Positions 1-8,927 are shown, counted from the first letter of the stretch. The stretch: DNA of 64,000 nt from Streptomyces sp. NBC_00224 (GCF_041435195.1 NZ_CP108106.1:6053501-6117500), one strand, 5' to 3'. Notes: generated from the sequence alone by a model not told the origin. Numbers and translations are program-made.

Positions 1-1967
1 CGGAGTACGTGGAGCGGCGCTACGGGCGGACCGTGCGCAACTTTCCCGCGCTCGCCGCGGCCGTCCTGGCCGGGTCGGTCGACCCCGGGGGCAGCGCGCC
101 CGCCGGTCCGTCCGACGACTCCCGGCTGCGGATCTTCGCCCGGGTCTCGGCGCAGGTGCTGCGGCGCTTCGGCCGGCCCGACCAGTTCGTCCGGCCGGGC
201 GGCGCCGACGGCGCGGGCCCGCGCGAGCTGTCCGACCGGGCACGCGACTGCCTCGACCGGTTCCGCTCGTACGGCACGGTCCGCGACCTCGACATGGGCG
301 TCCAACTGCTCAGCGCCGCCGTGCGGGGCGAGCGCCGGGTCGCCGAACGGGCATACCTGTACGGCGAGTTGGCGCAGGCGCTGCTGCTTCGCTGGGAGCT
401 GCGCCGCCTCGGCGAGGACCTGGGCGAGGCCCTGTCCGCCGTGGAGAACGCGCTGCCGCACGAGCGCCGGGCCCATCTGACCCTCGCCCGGATCCTGGAG
501 GCGATGGCGGACGAGGCGGAGTCGGGCCGGGCGGGCGCGGACGAGGCGTGGTGGCTGAGGGCGCTGACGGGGGCGGCGCGCGAGTCCGGCTTTGGGGGGC
601 CGGCCAGGGCCGAGCTCGGAGAGGCCTTCCTCAGCGCGTCGGGAGCCGCTTCCAACTGGCTCCACGGCATCCCCGGCCGGGCTCGCGCCGCCGAGGTGCG
701 CACCACCCGCCAGGTCGCCGTGTACCTCCTGAACCGCGCCCACAGCAGCCTCGCGCTGATCGGCGGAATCCCCCCGGCCTCCGCCACCCAGCGCGCCGAC
801 TGGCGGGCCGCCTCGCTGGCCCGGGTCCGGGTGCTGCGGCGGCTCGCGGAGCTGGAGCCGAAGTGGGCGGGCGGCTGCCTGGACAGCGCGGTCCAGGTGG
901 CCGACGCGCTCCTGAAGGAGGACCGCACCGCCGACGTCCTGCTGCTGCGCGGCGCGCTGCTGCTCGCCCTCGCCCGCCACGCGGCCGCGGGTCCCGGCGA
1001 GGAGGCGCCGCTCACCGCCCGCGCCTACGCCGAGCGCGCCGCCAGGGACCTCTACGCCGGGTTCGAGACGCCCGCGCCTGGCTCGCTGAGCGACGACGAG
1101 GTCAGCCGGGCCTGGCTCGACGTCGCCGACGCCGTGGAGCTCTCCCAGGCCGAGACCGACGACTCCACCCGGCTGACCGTGCTGCAGGCCCTCGACCAGG
1201 CCCGCCGGTACGCGGGCGCCGACCGCGAGGCCCAGGCCGTGTGCCTGCTGCGGATGGCGAAGGTGCTGCGCGAGCGGTACGAGTCGACCCGCAGCCGCAC
1301 CCACCTCGACTCGGCGGTGGTGGCCTGGTCGGAGGCGCTGGAGCTGATGGGCCCCGACGACCCGCGCCGCGCCGCCGCCTTCACCGAGCTCGGCGACGCG
1401 CTCACCGCGCGGGCCCTGGCCAAGGAGTCCGTCGACGACGCCCGGGGCGCGGTGCGCGCGCTGCGCCGGGCACTGGACGAGACCTCCGAGTCCGACCCCG
1501 AACTCGCCCGCCGGCGCTATCTGCTGGGCGCCGCGCACGTACGGCGCTTCCACGCCGAGGAGGTCCTCTCCGACCTGCACGAGGCCCACTGGATACTCGG
1601 CGCGGCCGCCCGGGCCACCGACCGCAGCACGGTCCTCGCCCGGATCTGGCTGCTGCGCGCCGAGGTGCTGCGGCTCCTGTCGGAGCGCACCGGCTCGCCG
1701 TCCCGGCTGGGCGAGGCGGCCGACCACGCGCTGCGGGCCGCCGAGGAGAGCAGAGCGGCCGGGGAGCCGCTGACGGAGGCCCGGGCGCGCCAGCTGAGGG
1801 CGCTGCTGATGGAACGGACGGCGGGCCCGGCACGGGCACGGGAGGAGCACCTTGAGGTACTGCGCATCCTTTCGGCCGCGGCGGCGGCGGGACAGCCGGA
1901 CGCCGAGGCGGAGGCCCTGAGCCGGGCGGAGACCGACCGGCTCGACGGCGAGCTGGGAGCGTCGTGA
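1..1967 (+). CDS. TPR-like helical-repeat protein of a cyclophane RiPP locus (5' end outside window)
   Basis: The frame is open through the left edge (Glu-Tyr precede the first in-window GTG at 9), so the N-terminus and any N-terminal domain are unseen; about 652 residues are visible. They are nearly all Ala/Leu/Arg-rich paired helices in TPR style. I see no catalytic motif, signal peptide or membrane segment. The TGA stop overlaps the GTG start of the small precursor gene (GTGA), so the two are translationally coupled. TPR proteins commonly sit beside FxsB-type maturases, where a scaffold or sensor role is presumed. Here the role is inferred from position alone. Confidence 0.7.
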   Translation, partial: EYVERRYGRTVRNFPALAAAVLAGSVDPGGSAPAGPSDDSRLRIFARVSAQVLRRFGRPDQFVRPGGADGAGPRELSDRARDCLDRFRSYGTVRDLDMGVQLLSAAVRGERRVAERAYLYGELAQALLLRWELRRLGEDLGEALSAVENALPHERRAHLTLARILEAMADEAESGRAGADEAWWLRALTGAARESGFGGPARAELGEAFLSASGAASNWLHGIPGRARAAEVRTTRQVAVYLLNRAHSSLALIGGIPPASATQRADWRAASLARVRVLRRLAELEPKWAGGCLDSAVQVADALLKEDRTADVLLLRGALLLALARHAAAGPGEEAPLTARAYAERAARDLYAGFETPAPGSLSDDEVSRAWLDVADAVELSQAETDDSTRLTVLQALDQARRYAGADREAQAVCLLRMAKVLRERYESTRSRTHLDSAVVAWSEALELMGPDDPRRAAAFTELGDALTARALAKESVDDARGAVRALRRALDETSESDPELARRRYLLGAAHVRRFHAEEVLSDLHEAHWILGAAARATDRSTVLARIWLLRAEVLRLLSERTGSPSRLGEAADHALRAAEESRAAGEPLTEARARQLRALLMERTAGPARAREEHLEVLRILSAAAAAGQPDAEAEALSRAETDRLDGELGAS

Positions 1968-2239
1968 CGGCGACCGCGACCGACGGGGGAAGGGCGCTGC
2001 CGGACCCCGCGGCGTTACCGGACCTGCGCCCCCTGGCGGCCCGCTCCCCGCACGAGTGCGCCCACCCCGTACTGGCCGCGGTCCTCGCGGACCTGTGCCA
2101 CCGGCCCGCGTCCGAGGGGCGCGCCGGGGCGTACTTCAGCGACGCGCCCGCGGCGGCGCCGACGGATACAGCGGGGGCGTACTTCGCGGACACGCCGTCG
2201 GCCCGTCCCGGCGACGCGAGCCACGAGGACGTGCCGTGA
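1964..2239 (+). CDS. Putative multi-cyclophane RiPP precursor peptide
   Basis: A 91-residue protein with GTG start overlapping the upstream stop, and a TGA that overlaps the GTG of the radical SAM gene. The N-terminal half (residues 12-48) is a leader-like stretch. The C-terminal part holds two copies of an octapeptide, GAYFSDAP (55-62) and GAYFADTP (71-78), 16 residues apart, with Ala/Pro/Thr-rich spacers. FxsB-type maturases join an aromatic residue to the residue two positions on, so Phe58-Asp60 and Phe74-Asp76 (or the Tyr at 57/73) are the likely ring sites. The C-terminus is not the classical FxSxx-COOH. It may belong to the AmcA-like repeat precursors, which I cannot verify. Leu18 is a TTA codon (2015-2017), so translation should need bldA tRNA. 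Confidence 0.75.
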   Translation: MTATATDGGRALPDPAALPDLRPLAARSPHECAHPVLAAVLADLCHRPASEGRAGAYFSDAPAAAPTDTAGAYFADTPSARPGDASHEDVP

Positions 2240-3474
2240 CCACCGCCGAGGAGCCCCGCTGGCCGCACCGCGAACTCGATCCGGGCGCCGTGCGGCCCGT
2301 ACCGCTGCGGCAGTTCGTCCTGAAGGTGCACAGCCGGTGCAACCTCGCCTGCGACTACTGCTACATCTACCGCGGCCAGGACGCGAGTTGGCGCGAGCGC
2401 CCGGCCCGGGTCCCCGAGGCGACCGTGCGCCGCACCGCCCGGCGCATCGCCGAGCACGCCGCCGCCCACCGGCTCACCGCGCTCCGCATCGACCTGCACG
2501 GCGGCGAGCCGCTGCTCGGCGGGGCCGGGCCCGTCGTGGCGTACGCGGCCGAGGTGCGGCGCGCGGTGCGCGAGGCGGTCCGGGGTGTGGTGCCCGGCGG
2601 CTGCGAGGTCACCGCGACCGTGCAGACCAACGGCACCCTGCTGACCCCGCGCACCCTCGACCGGCTCGCCGCCGCCCGCGTCCGCGTCGGGCTCAGCCTG
2701 GACGGGGGCGCGGCCCGGCTCAACACCCGCCGCACCGACCGCCGGGGCCGCTCCTCCTGGCCCGCCGTCGCCGCGGCCGCGCGGCTGCTCGCCCGGCGCC
2801 CCGCCGCGTACGCGGGCATCCTGTGCACCGTCGACCTCGCCGCCGACCCCGAGGACGTCTACCGCTCGCTGCTCGCGCTCGGCCCGCCCGGCATCGACCT
2901 GCTCCTGCCGCACGGCAGCTGGGCCGCGCCGCCGCCCGGGATCGCCCCGGCCCCGGTGCCGGGGCGGCGCGCGCGCCCCACCCCGTACGGGGACTGGCTG
3001 GTGCGGGTCTTCGACCTGTGGTGGGACGCCGACCGGATGCGGACCGGGGTGCGGCTCTTCCAGGAGATCGTGGCGCTGCTCCTCGGCGTGCCGAGCTCGG
3101 TCGAGTCCGTGGGGCTCTCCCCGATGGTGGCCGTCGTGGTGGACACGGACGGCGCGATCGAGCAGACGGGCGCGCTGCGCTCGGCGTACGAGGGCGCCTC
3201 CGCGACCGGGCTCGACGTCTTCCGCCACTCCTTCGATCGGGCGCTGCGCCATCCCGGCGTCGCCGCCCGCCAGTTGGGCGCGGCGGGCCTGTCGCGGGAC
3301 TGCGTGGAGTGCCCGGTACGGGAGGTGTGCGGGGGCGGCAACTACGCGCACCGGTACGCTCCGTACAGCGGATTCCTCCACCCCAGCGTGTACTGCGCCG
3401 ACCTGGAGCGGCTCATCCGCCACATCGCGGCCCGGCTGGCCGCCGCCGACGGGCCGCAGCGGGGCGGCCCGTGA
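2236..3474 (+). CDS. Radical SAM/SPASM peptide maturase, FxsB-like (cyclophane-forming)
   Basis: 412 residues from the GTG at 2236, which overlaps the precursor stop. An AUG-like start further upstream would lie inside the precursor gene. The radical SAM cluster motif CxxxCxxC is at Cys35, Cys39 and Cys42 (CNLACDYC), within the VLKVHSRC context typical of FxsB proteins. The SPASM region near the C-terminus has Cys356, Cys359, Cys365 and Cys387 for auxiliary Fe-S clusters. Family knowledge: these enzymes use SAM to make carbon-carbon cross-links between an aromatic ring and the beta-carbon of the residue two places on. Its substrate is inferred to be the immediately upstream repeat peptide. 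Confidence 0.88.
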   Translation: MTTAEEPRWPHRELDPGAVRPVPLRQFVLKVHSRCNLACDYCYIYRGQDASWRERPARVPEATVRRTARRIAEHAAAHRLTALRIDLHGGEPLLGGAGPVVAYAAEVRRAVREAVRGVVPGGCEVTATVQTNGTLLTPRTLDRLAAARVRVGLSLDGGAARLNTRRTDRRGRSSWPAVAAAARLLARRPAAYAGILCTVDLAADPEDVYRSLLALGPPGIDLLLPHGSWAAPPPGIAPAPVPGRRARPTPYGDWLVRVFDLWWDADRMRTGVRLFQEIVALLLGVPSSVESVGLSPMVAVVVDTDGAIEQTGALRSAYEGASATGLDVFRHSFDRALRHPGVAARQLGAAGLSRDCVECPVREVCGGGNYAHRYAPYSGFLHPSVYCADLERLIRHIAARLAAADGPQRGGP

Positions 3475-3569
3475 CACCCAACTCCTCTTCACTGCCAGCC
3501 TTGTGACGCACAATGGAAAGCCGTGCGCACATCCAGCAGCTTCCGGCCCGAGCCGAGGGAGTCCGCCGC

Positions 3570-6557
3570 ATGTCCGACCACGAGGGCGCCGTGGAGCCCA
3601 CGCCGCCCGAGTCCGCCGAGGATTCCCCCCGCGTCACCGTGCTCTTCGCCGGGCAGAGCCAGGCCTGGGCCGACTGGATCGGGCAGCAGCTGGAGCGGGC
3701 GGGCCACCCCGCCGTCCTCATAAGGTGGGACCCGCTGCACCTCAAGCCCGCCGACTCGGCCCTCGCCGACCTGCTGGAGCCGCCCGGGCACATCCTGGTG
3801 GTCCTGGACGACTGGTATCTGCGCTTCGACTCGGAGAAGTACCAGGGCTGGGCCCGGCTGCTGCGCGACACGCTGCCGCAGCACCGCGACCGCGTCGCCG
3901 CCGTCAGCGTCACCGCCAAACCGCTGCCGCCCGCCGCGGCCACCCTGCGCCCCATCGGGCTGCGCGGGGTCGGCCCCGACGAGGCACGCCGCCGGGTCCT
4001 GGAGTGCGCCGGGTCGCCGGGGCGCCCCGGCGGGGTCGTCCTGGAGCGGCCCATCCGCTTCCCCGACGACCGTCCAGGGGTCTGGAACGCACCGCGCCGC
4101 AACCGCCAGTTCACCGGCCGCGAGGACGCCTTCGAGCGGGTCCACGACATCCTGGCCGCCTCCGGCGAGGAGGGCGGCCGGGTGGTGGTGCACGGTCTGA
4201 GCGGCGTCGGAAAGACACAGGCCGCGATGGAGTACGTGCACCGGTTCGCGGGTGAGTACGACATCGTCTGGTGGGTCGGCGCCTCCGCCAAGGCCAGCGC
4301 CCGCGAGGGGTTCGCGGCGCTCGCCCCGGCCCTGGGCCTGCCGCAGGGCAGTCGGCTCGGCGAGGTCATCACGGCCGTGCGCGGCGCCCTGGAGACGACC
4401 GGCCGGCGCTGGTTGGTCGTCTTCGACGGCGCGGAGAGCCCGGAGGCGGTCGGCGAGCTGATCCCGGAGGGCCCCGGGCACGTCCTGGTCACCGCCAACT
4501 CGCCCGAGTGGCCCGGCCTCGGCGCCCAGCTGGTGCAGCTGCCGCCGTTCGACCGGGAGGAGAGCGTCGCCTTCGCCCGGCGCCGCGCCGAGCGGCTCGG
4601 CGAGCACGACGCGGACCGGCTCGCCGAGGCCGTCCAGGACCTGCCGCTGCTGCTCGACCAGACCGCCACCTGGATCGCCAACAACCCGGCCGCCTCCATC
4701 GCCGACTATGTGCGCGGCATCAGCCAGGGCGACCCGCACACCGTCTCCACCATGCCGTCCCGCGAGTACCCGGCCAGCTTCCAGGCCGCCTGGTCCAAGA
4801 CGCTCAACAGCCTGCACGAGACCTCCGCCGAGGCCTGGGAGCTGCTGAAGCTCCTCGCCCACTTCTCGCCGGACTCCGTGCCGCTGCGGCTCCTCCAGAA
4901 CGCCCGGGTCAGCGATCTGCCGCCGCATCTCGCCGCCCTGGTCACCGACCCCAGCAGCTGGAACTCGGCGCTGCGCACGCTCTCCCGGGTGACCTCGACG
5001 CCGCTGGAGTACGACGACCCCGGCCGGCTCGGCACCCGTACCGTCGGCTCCCTGCGCATCCACCGGCTGCTGCACCGCTTCGTCCGCGGCAGCCTGCCCG
5101 AGCAGGAGCACGAGCGGGCCACCGCCACCGCCTGCCGGGTGCTGGTCGCCGCCGATCCGCGCGACCCGTCGGGCTCGCACAACTGGCCGCGCTACGCGGA
5201 GCTCATCCCGCACCTGGAGCCGTCCGGCGCGCTCACCTCCACCGACCCGGACGTGCGCCGCCTCGTCCTCAACTGCATCGAGTACCTGCGGGTGCGCGGC
5301 GAGTTCCGCGAGGGGCGCCGGCTCAGCGGCCTCGCCGTGGAGTCCTGGCGGCCCCTGTCGGGCCCCACCGACGGCCTCGTCCTGGTCGCCACCCACCAAC
5401 TCGCGCACATGCTCCGTCAGTTGGGTGAGTACGGACGCGCCGAGGAGCTGGGCCGCGGCACCCTGCGGCGGCTGATGGCCGAGGGCCGCGGCGGCATCGA
5501 GGTGGTCCGCGCCAAGAACGGCCTGGGCGGCACGCTGATGGTGCTCGGCAAGTACGCCGAGGCGCGCGCCCTGTTCGAGGAGGCGGCGGGCGAGACCGCG
5601 GCCCTGCTCGGCGACTGGAAGGTGCCCCGGCTGCTCGGGATCCGCCACAACCTGGCGGTCACCCTCGCCCTCCAGGGCCACTACGCCAAGTCGCTCTCGC
5701 GCCACGACGAGGTCCTGGAGGAGTGCATCTCCGTCCTGGGCGGCAAGGACCACCTGACCCTCCAGGCCGGGCTCTACAAGGCCCAGATGCTGCGCCTGAT
5801 GGGCCGGTACGGGGAGGCGCTGACCATCCAGGAGTACAACCACCGCCTGCACCGTCAGATCCTGGGCGACGACCACCCCCAGACGCTCACCGCCCAGCAC
5901 AACCTGGCCCTGTGCCTGCGCCGCGACGGCGAGCCCGAGCGGGCCAGAGGGCTGCTGCACGAAGCCCGCGAGGCGATGCTGCGGCGCGCCGACGCGACCG
6001 CGTTCACCTGCGACTACGCCATGCTGCTGCGGGAGTTGGGCCGCCACGACGAGGCGCACGAGCTGGCCTCCGAGGCGGCCGCCGGATACGCGGAGCTGCT
6101 CGGCGCGGAACACCCGTACACGATCGGCGCGTACGACAACGTGGCCCTGGTGCTGCGCGAGACGGGCGAGCACCGCGCCGCCCGCGACCTCTCCGAGCGC
6201 AACCTCAGGGCCTTCACCCGGGTCCTCGGCCACGTCCACCCCTGGACGCTGGGGAGTGCCATGAACACCGCCTCGGCCCGGGCGGCCGACGGCGATCTGC
6301 CGGGTGCGGCGGAGCTCGGCCGCTCCGCGCTGGTGCGGTCGGTCACCTCGGTCGGCCAGGCGCACGTCCTCTCGGTCAACCTCCAGGCGGGCCTGGCCCA
6401 GGACCTGCGGGCGCTCGGCCGCCGGGCCCAGGCCGCCGAGCTGCTCCGGGACGCGGTGACGACCCTGACCGTCGCCCTCGGCGAGAACCACCGCCAGACC
6501 GCGTACATGAGGAGCGGGGCGCGGCCGTACTGGGACTTCGAGCCGATGCCGGTGTGA
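3570..6557 (+). CDS. TIR-like/NB-ARC/TPR protein (FxSxx-system STAND protein)
   Basis: About 995 residues from ATG 3570, chosen because GAGGGA lies nine bases upstream; an in-frame ATG at 3513 has no RBS. Residues about 20-155 resemble a TIR-like domain (VTVLFAGQSQAWADWIGQQL). An NB-ARC ATPase follows, with a P-loop GLSGVGKT near 210, a Walker B-like WLVVFDGAE, and a winged-helix stretch to about 530. The C-terminal half is TPR repeats. This is the organisation of the tetratricopeptide proteins found with FxSxx-COOH peptides. STAND NTPases usually sense a ligand with the repeats and signal through the N-terminal domain. The link to the RiPP genes is by proximity (95 nt after the maturase); regulator, immunity and defence roles are all possible. 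Confidence 0.8.
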   Translation: MSDHEGAVEPTPPESAEDSPRVTVLFAGQSQAWADWIGQQLERAGHPAVLIRWDPLHLKPADSALADLLEPPGHILVVLDDWYLRFDSEKYQGWARLLRDTLPQHRDRVAAVSVTAKPLPPAAATLRPIGLRGVGPDEARRRVLECAGSPGRPGGVVLERPIRFPDDRPGVWNAPRRNRQFTGREDAFERVHDILAASGEEGGRVVVHGLSGVGKTQAAMEYVHRFAGEYDIVWWVGASAKASAREGFAALAPALGLPQGSRLGEVITAVRGALETTGRRWLVVFDGAESPEAVGELIPEGPGHVLVTANSPEWPGLGAQLVQLPPFDREESVAFARRRAERLGEHDADRLAEAVQDLPLLLDQTATWIANNPAASIADYVRGISQGDPHTVSTMPSREYPASFQAAWSKTLNSLHETSAEAWELLKLLAHFSPDSVPLRLLQNARVSDLPPHLAALVTDPSSWNSALRTLSRVTSTPLEYDDPGRLGTRTVGSLRIHRLLHRFVRGSLPEQEHERATATACRVLVAADPRDPSGSHNWPRYAELIPHLEPSGALTSTDPDVRRLVLNCIEYLRVRGEFREGRRLSGLAVESWRPLSGPTDGLVLVATHQLAHMLRQLGEYGRAEELGRGTLRRLMAEGRGGIEVVRAKNGLGGTLMVLGKYAEARALFEEAAGETAALLGDWKVPRLLGIRHNLAVTLALQGHYAKSLSRHDEVLEECISVLGGKDHLTLQAGLYKAQMLRLMGRYGEALTIQEYNHRLHRQILGDDHPQTLTAQHNLALCLRRDGEPERARGLLHEAREAMLRRADATAFTCDYAMLLRELGRHDEAHELASEAAAGYAELLGAEHPYTIGAYDNVALVLRETGEHRAARDLSERNLRAFTRVLGHVHPWTLGSAMNTASARAADGDLPGAAELGRSALVRSVTSVGQAHVLSVNLQAGLAQDLRALGRRAQAAELLRDAVTTLTVALGENHRQTAYMRSGARPYWDFEPMPV

Positions 6558-6590
6558 GGCGGCTGTGAGCAACGCCACGTATGGCTGGAA

Positions 6591-6643
6591 TTTGACACTT
6601 CTCTGACGTTCTTCTGACCTGGAGCTGTCAATTCCCGTATGTG
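6591..6643 (+). promoter_or_regulatory. Candidate SARP operator: four 11-bp-spaced heptamers plus -10
   Basis: TTTGACA (6591), TCTGACG (6602), TCTGACC (6613) and GCTGTCA (6624) start exactly 11 bp apart, with 4-bp spacers. SARP regulators bind heptameric direct repeats on an 11-bp period, with the last repeat about 8 bp from the -10. A TATGTG hexamer at 6638 fits that spacing. The downstream gene is the acyltransferase at 6851. Two SARP genes lie at 18486-20249. Confidence 0.6.
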
Positions 6644-6714
6644 GATGTGCTGTTCCTGTGGTTCGTGGCCGAACTCCGCGCAGTCCTGAATCCCTCCGTC
6701 TTGAAGCGGAGCGC

Positions 6715-6727
6715 GATCTTCAAGATC
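6715..6727. promoter_or_regulatory. Perfect 13-bp palindrome upstream of the acyltransferase
   Basis: GATCTT-C-AAGATC is a perfect inverted repeat within the long leader of the acyltransferase gene. It could be a repressor site or a small RNA hairpin. No regulator can be assigned from the sequence. Confidence 0.35.
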
Positions 6728-6850
6728 CTTGGTGGGACCCGGGGCACCGCTCAAGGGCCGCTCCCTTGCGGTGGGCGACGATGACGTGCCGAGAACCTCT
6801 CTCCCCTCGCGGTGAGAGGCCAACTCCCCATGTTTTCAGGAGGGTTAGCC

Positions 6851-8104
6851 ATGACTCAAGGCGACACGATCGGCGCCGGGCCGCCGACCGCGGCGGCCGA
6901 TTCGTCGCGCGGGCCACGGTCCGCGCGACTGGGGAAGGTGACCGGGTTACGCACGGTCGCCACCCGGGACGGCTGGCTGCGCCCGGAGGCCACCCGGCTG
7001 CCGTCGCTGACGGGACTGCGTTTCCCCGCGGCCCTCCTGGTCTTCCTCAACCACACCGGACTGCCGTTCCCGTTCCTGCGCCTGGTCAAGGACGACGACG
7101 CGGCGATGGACTGGTTCGACGTCACCCGGAACGCGGGCGCCCTCGGCGTCACGTTCTTCTTCGTCCTCAGCGGATTCGTGCTCACCTGGGCCGTCCGCGA
7201 AACGGACACCGTACGCGCCTTCTGGCGCCGCAGGATCGTGAAGATCTACCCGAACTACGCGATCACCTGGGGCCTGGCGATGGTCCTCTTCGCCTCCGCC
7301 TATACGCCGACCAGGACCGCCATACTGAACCTGCTCATGGTGCACGTATGGGTTCCGAAGTTCGACGTGTTCTCCAGCGTGAACCAGCCCAGCTGGTCGC
7401 TGGGCTGCGAATTGCTTTTCTATCTTTCCTTCCCGCTGCTGCACAAGGTATTCCGCCGCATCAAGGCCGGGCACCTCAAGTACTGGATATCCGGTGTGAC
7501 GGCGGCCATCATCGCGACGCCGTTCTTCACCTACCTGCTGCTGCCGGACGACCCCAACTTCCCCGGCGGCCTCGCACTCGGCGCCCGCGCCTCCACGAAC
7601 CAGTACTGGTTCGCGTACAACTTCCCGCCGATGCGGCTGCTCGACTTCGCGCTCGGCATGCTGGTCGCTCAGGCGGTGCTCAACGGCCGCTGGTGGAACA
7701 TCGGCATGATCTGGTCGAGCGTCATGCTGGCCGGCACCTATGTGTGGGCCTCCCACGTGCCGTTCCTCTACTCGCAGCGGTCCATGACCATCGTCCCGAT
7801 CATCTTCCTGATCGCGGCCGCCGCCACCGCCGACGCGAGGAACCAGTTCACGCTCTTCCGCAATCGCGCGATGATCTGGCTCGGCGAAGTCTCCTTCGCC
7901 TTCTACCTCGTCCACTTCGTCGTGCTCGCCTATGGGCGCAAGTGGCTCGGCCACACCATGTACTCGGTGCCGCAGACCATCGGCATCGTGCTGGTGGAAT
8001 TCACCATCGCCCTGCTCGTCTCCTGGGCGCTGTACGCACTGATCGAGCGCCCCATCACGCGCAACTGGTCAAAGCCCCGGCGCCCCCGAGCCGCGGCGAG
8101 CTGA
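6851..8104 (+). CDS. Acyltransferase family 3 (OafA/YrhL-like) integral membrane O-acyltransferase
   Basis: 417 residues; ATG 6851 follows a strong AGGAGG RBS. The N-terminal signature LTGLRFPAALLVFLNH carries the family's essential His, and WSLGCELLFY is the conserved WS-x-E-x-xFY segment. About ten hydrophobic segments follow. The family transfers acyl groups from acyl-CoA to sugars, antibiotics or wall polymers at the membrane. The gene opens the tailoring island and sits behind the SARP-like repeats, so it may acylate a specialised metabolite; the substrate is unknown. Leu33 is a TTA codon (6947-6949), predicting bldA-dependent translation. The SDR gene follows after 60 nt. Confidence 0.85.
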   Translation: MTQGDTIGAGPPTAAADSSRGPRSARLGKVTGLRTVATRDGWLRPEATRLPSLTGLRFPAALLVFLNHTGLPFPFLRLVKDDDAAMDWFDVTRNAGALGVTFFFVLSGFVLTWAVRETDTVRAFWRRRIVKIYPNYAITWGLAMVLFASAYTPTRTAILNLLMVHVWVPKFDVFSSVNQPSWSLGCELLFYLSFPLLHKVFRRIKAGHLKYWISGVTAAIIATPFFTYLLLPDDPNFPGGLALGARASTNQYWFAYNFPPMRLLDFALGMLVAQAVLNGRWWNIGMIWSSVMLAGTYVWASHVPFLYSQRSMTIVPIIFLIAAAATADARNQFTLFRNRAMIWLGEVSFAFYLVHFVVLAYGRKWLGHTMYSVPQTIGIVLVEFTIALLVSWALYALIERPITRNWSKPRRPRAAAS

Positions 8105-8164
8105 TCCGCACCGAACCACTTGCATTCAAGTGGAGTTCAAGATTCGACTGTAAGGATTCCCCCC

Positions 8165-8875
8165 ATGAAGACCATCGCCCTCATTACAGGTGCCAACAAA
8201 GGAATCGGTTTCGAGATCGCGCGCCAGCTCGGCGAGCTGGGTATCACCGCGATAGTGGGCGCGCGCGACGAGGAGCTCGGCAAAGCCGCCGCCGAGAAGC
8301 TCGGCCAGCCCTTCGTGCAGATCGACGTGACGGACCCGGAGAGCATCAAGAAGGCCGCCACCTACATCGACCTCGCCTACGGCAAGCTCGACATCCTGGT
8401 GAACAACGCCGGTATCACCGTCTCGCACGAGGACGGCAAGCCCAGCGCCACCTCGCTGGAGACCCTCCGCTCGCTCTACGAGACCAATGTGTTCGGTGTG
8501 GTCGCGGTGACCAACGCGTTCCTGCCGCTGCTGCGCAAGTCGCCGGCGGGCCGGATCGTCAACCAGTCCAGCGAGATGGGCTCGCTCACCAACGTGCTCA
8601 ACCAGGACCACCCGATCTGGCACGTGAACAACCTGCCGTACAACTCCTCCAAGACCGCGCTCAACATGGTCACGGTGTCCTACGCCAAGGAGCTGTGGGA
8701 CACCCCGATCAAGGTCAACGCGGTCGACCCGGGCTGGTGCCGCACCGACATCACCGGGGGCGAGGGCTACAAGTCGGCCGAGCAGGGCGCCGCGATCGCC
8801 GTGAAGCTCGCCACCCTGGACGCGGACGGCCCCACCGCCACGTTCGTGCAGGACCAGGGCGCACTGCCCTGGTAG
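8165..8875 (+). CDS. Short-chain dehydrogenase/reductase (SDR)
   Basis: 236 residues from ATG 8165, preceded by AAGGA. The classical SDR hallmarks are visible: the nucleotide-binding TGANKGIG at residues 8-15, the NNAG motif, the catalytic Ser in the IVNQSS strand, and YNSSK as the YxxxK catalytic pair. The closing segment VNAVDPGWCRTD is typical of NADP-dependent carbonyl reductase-like SDRs. It lies 52 nt before an AhpD-like gene and upstream of the ECF41 sigma gene. Oxidoreductases and CMD proteins are the usual partners and targets of ECF41 factors. Substrate unknown. Confidence 0.85.
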   Translation: MKTIALITGANKGIGFEIARQLGELGITAIVGARDEELGKAAAEKLGQPFVQIDVTDPESIKKAATYIDLAYGKLDILVNNAGITVSHEDGKPSATSLETLRSLYETNVFGVVAVTNAFLPLLRKSPAGRIVNQSSEMGSLTNVLNQDHPIWHVNNLPYNSSKTALNMVTVSYAKELWDTPIKVNAVDPGWCRTDITGGEGYKSAEQGAAIAVKLATLDADGPTATFVQDQGALPW

Positions 8876-8927
8876 CGACATCTCTTATCCGCAACGCCCG
8901 TTCCACTGAAGGAAGATGAAGGAAGTC

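Larger units (their letters stand above)
6558..6850. other. Intergenic control region before the acyltransferase gene
   Basis: This 293-nt gap separates the RiPP locus from the tailoring island. It has no convincing ORF and no strong terminator hairpin. It holds the heptamer ladder (6591-6643) and a 13-bp palindrome (6715-6727), listed separately. An AGGAGG RBS at 6838-6843 serves the next gene. The leader would be about 200 nt if transcription starts just after the predicted -10. Confidence 0.6.

Noticed and set aside
3489..6578. A 1029-codon open frame on the minus strand
   Set aside because: It mirrors the NB-ARC/TPR gene in high-GC DNA, has Gly/Arg/Val-rich composition without domains, and no RBS.
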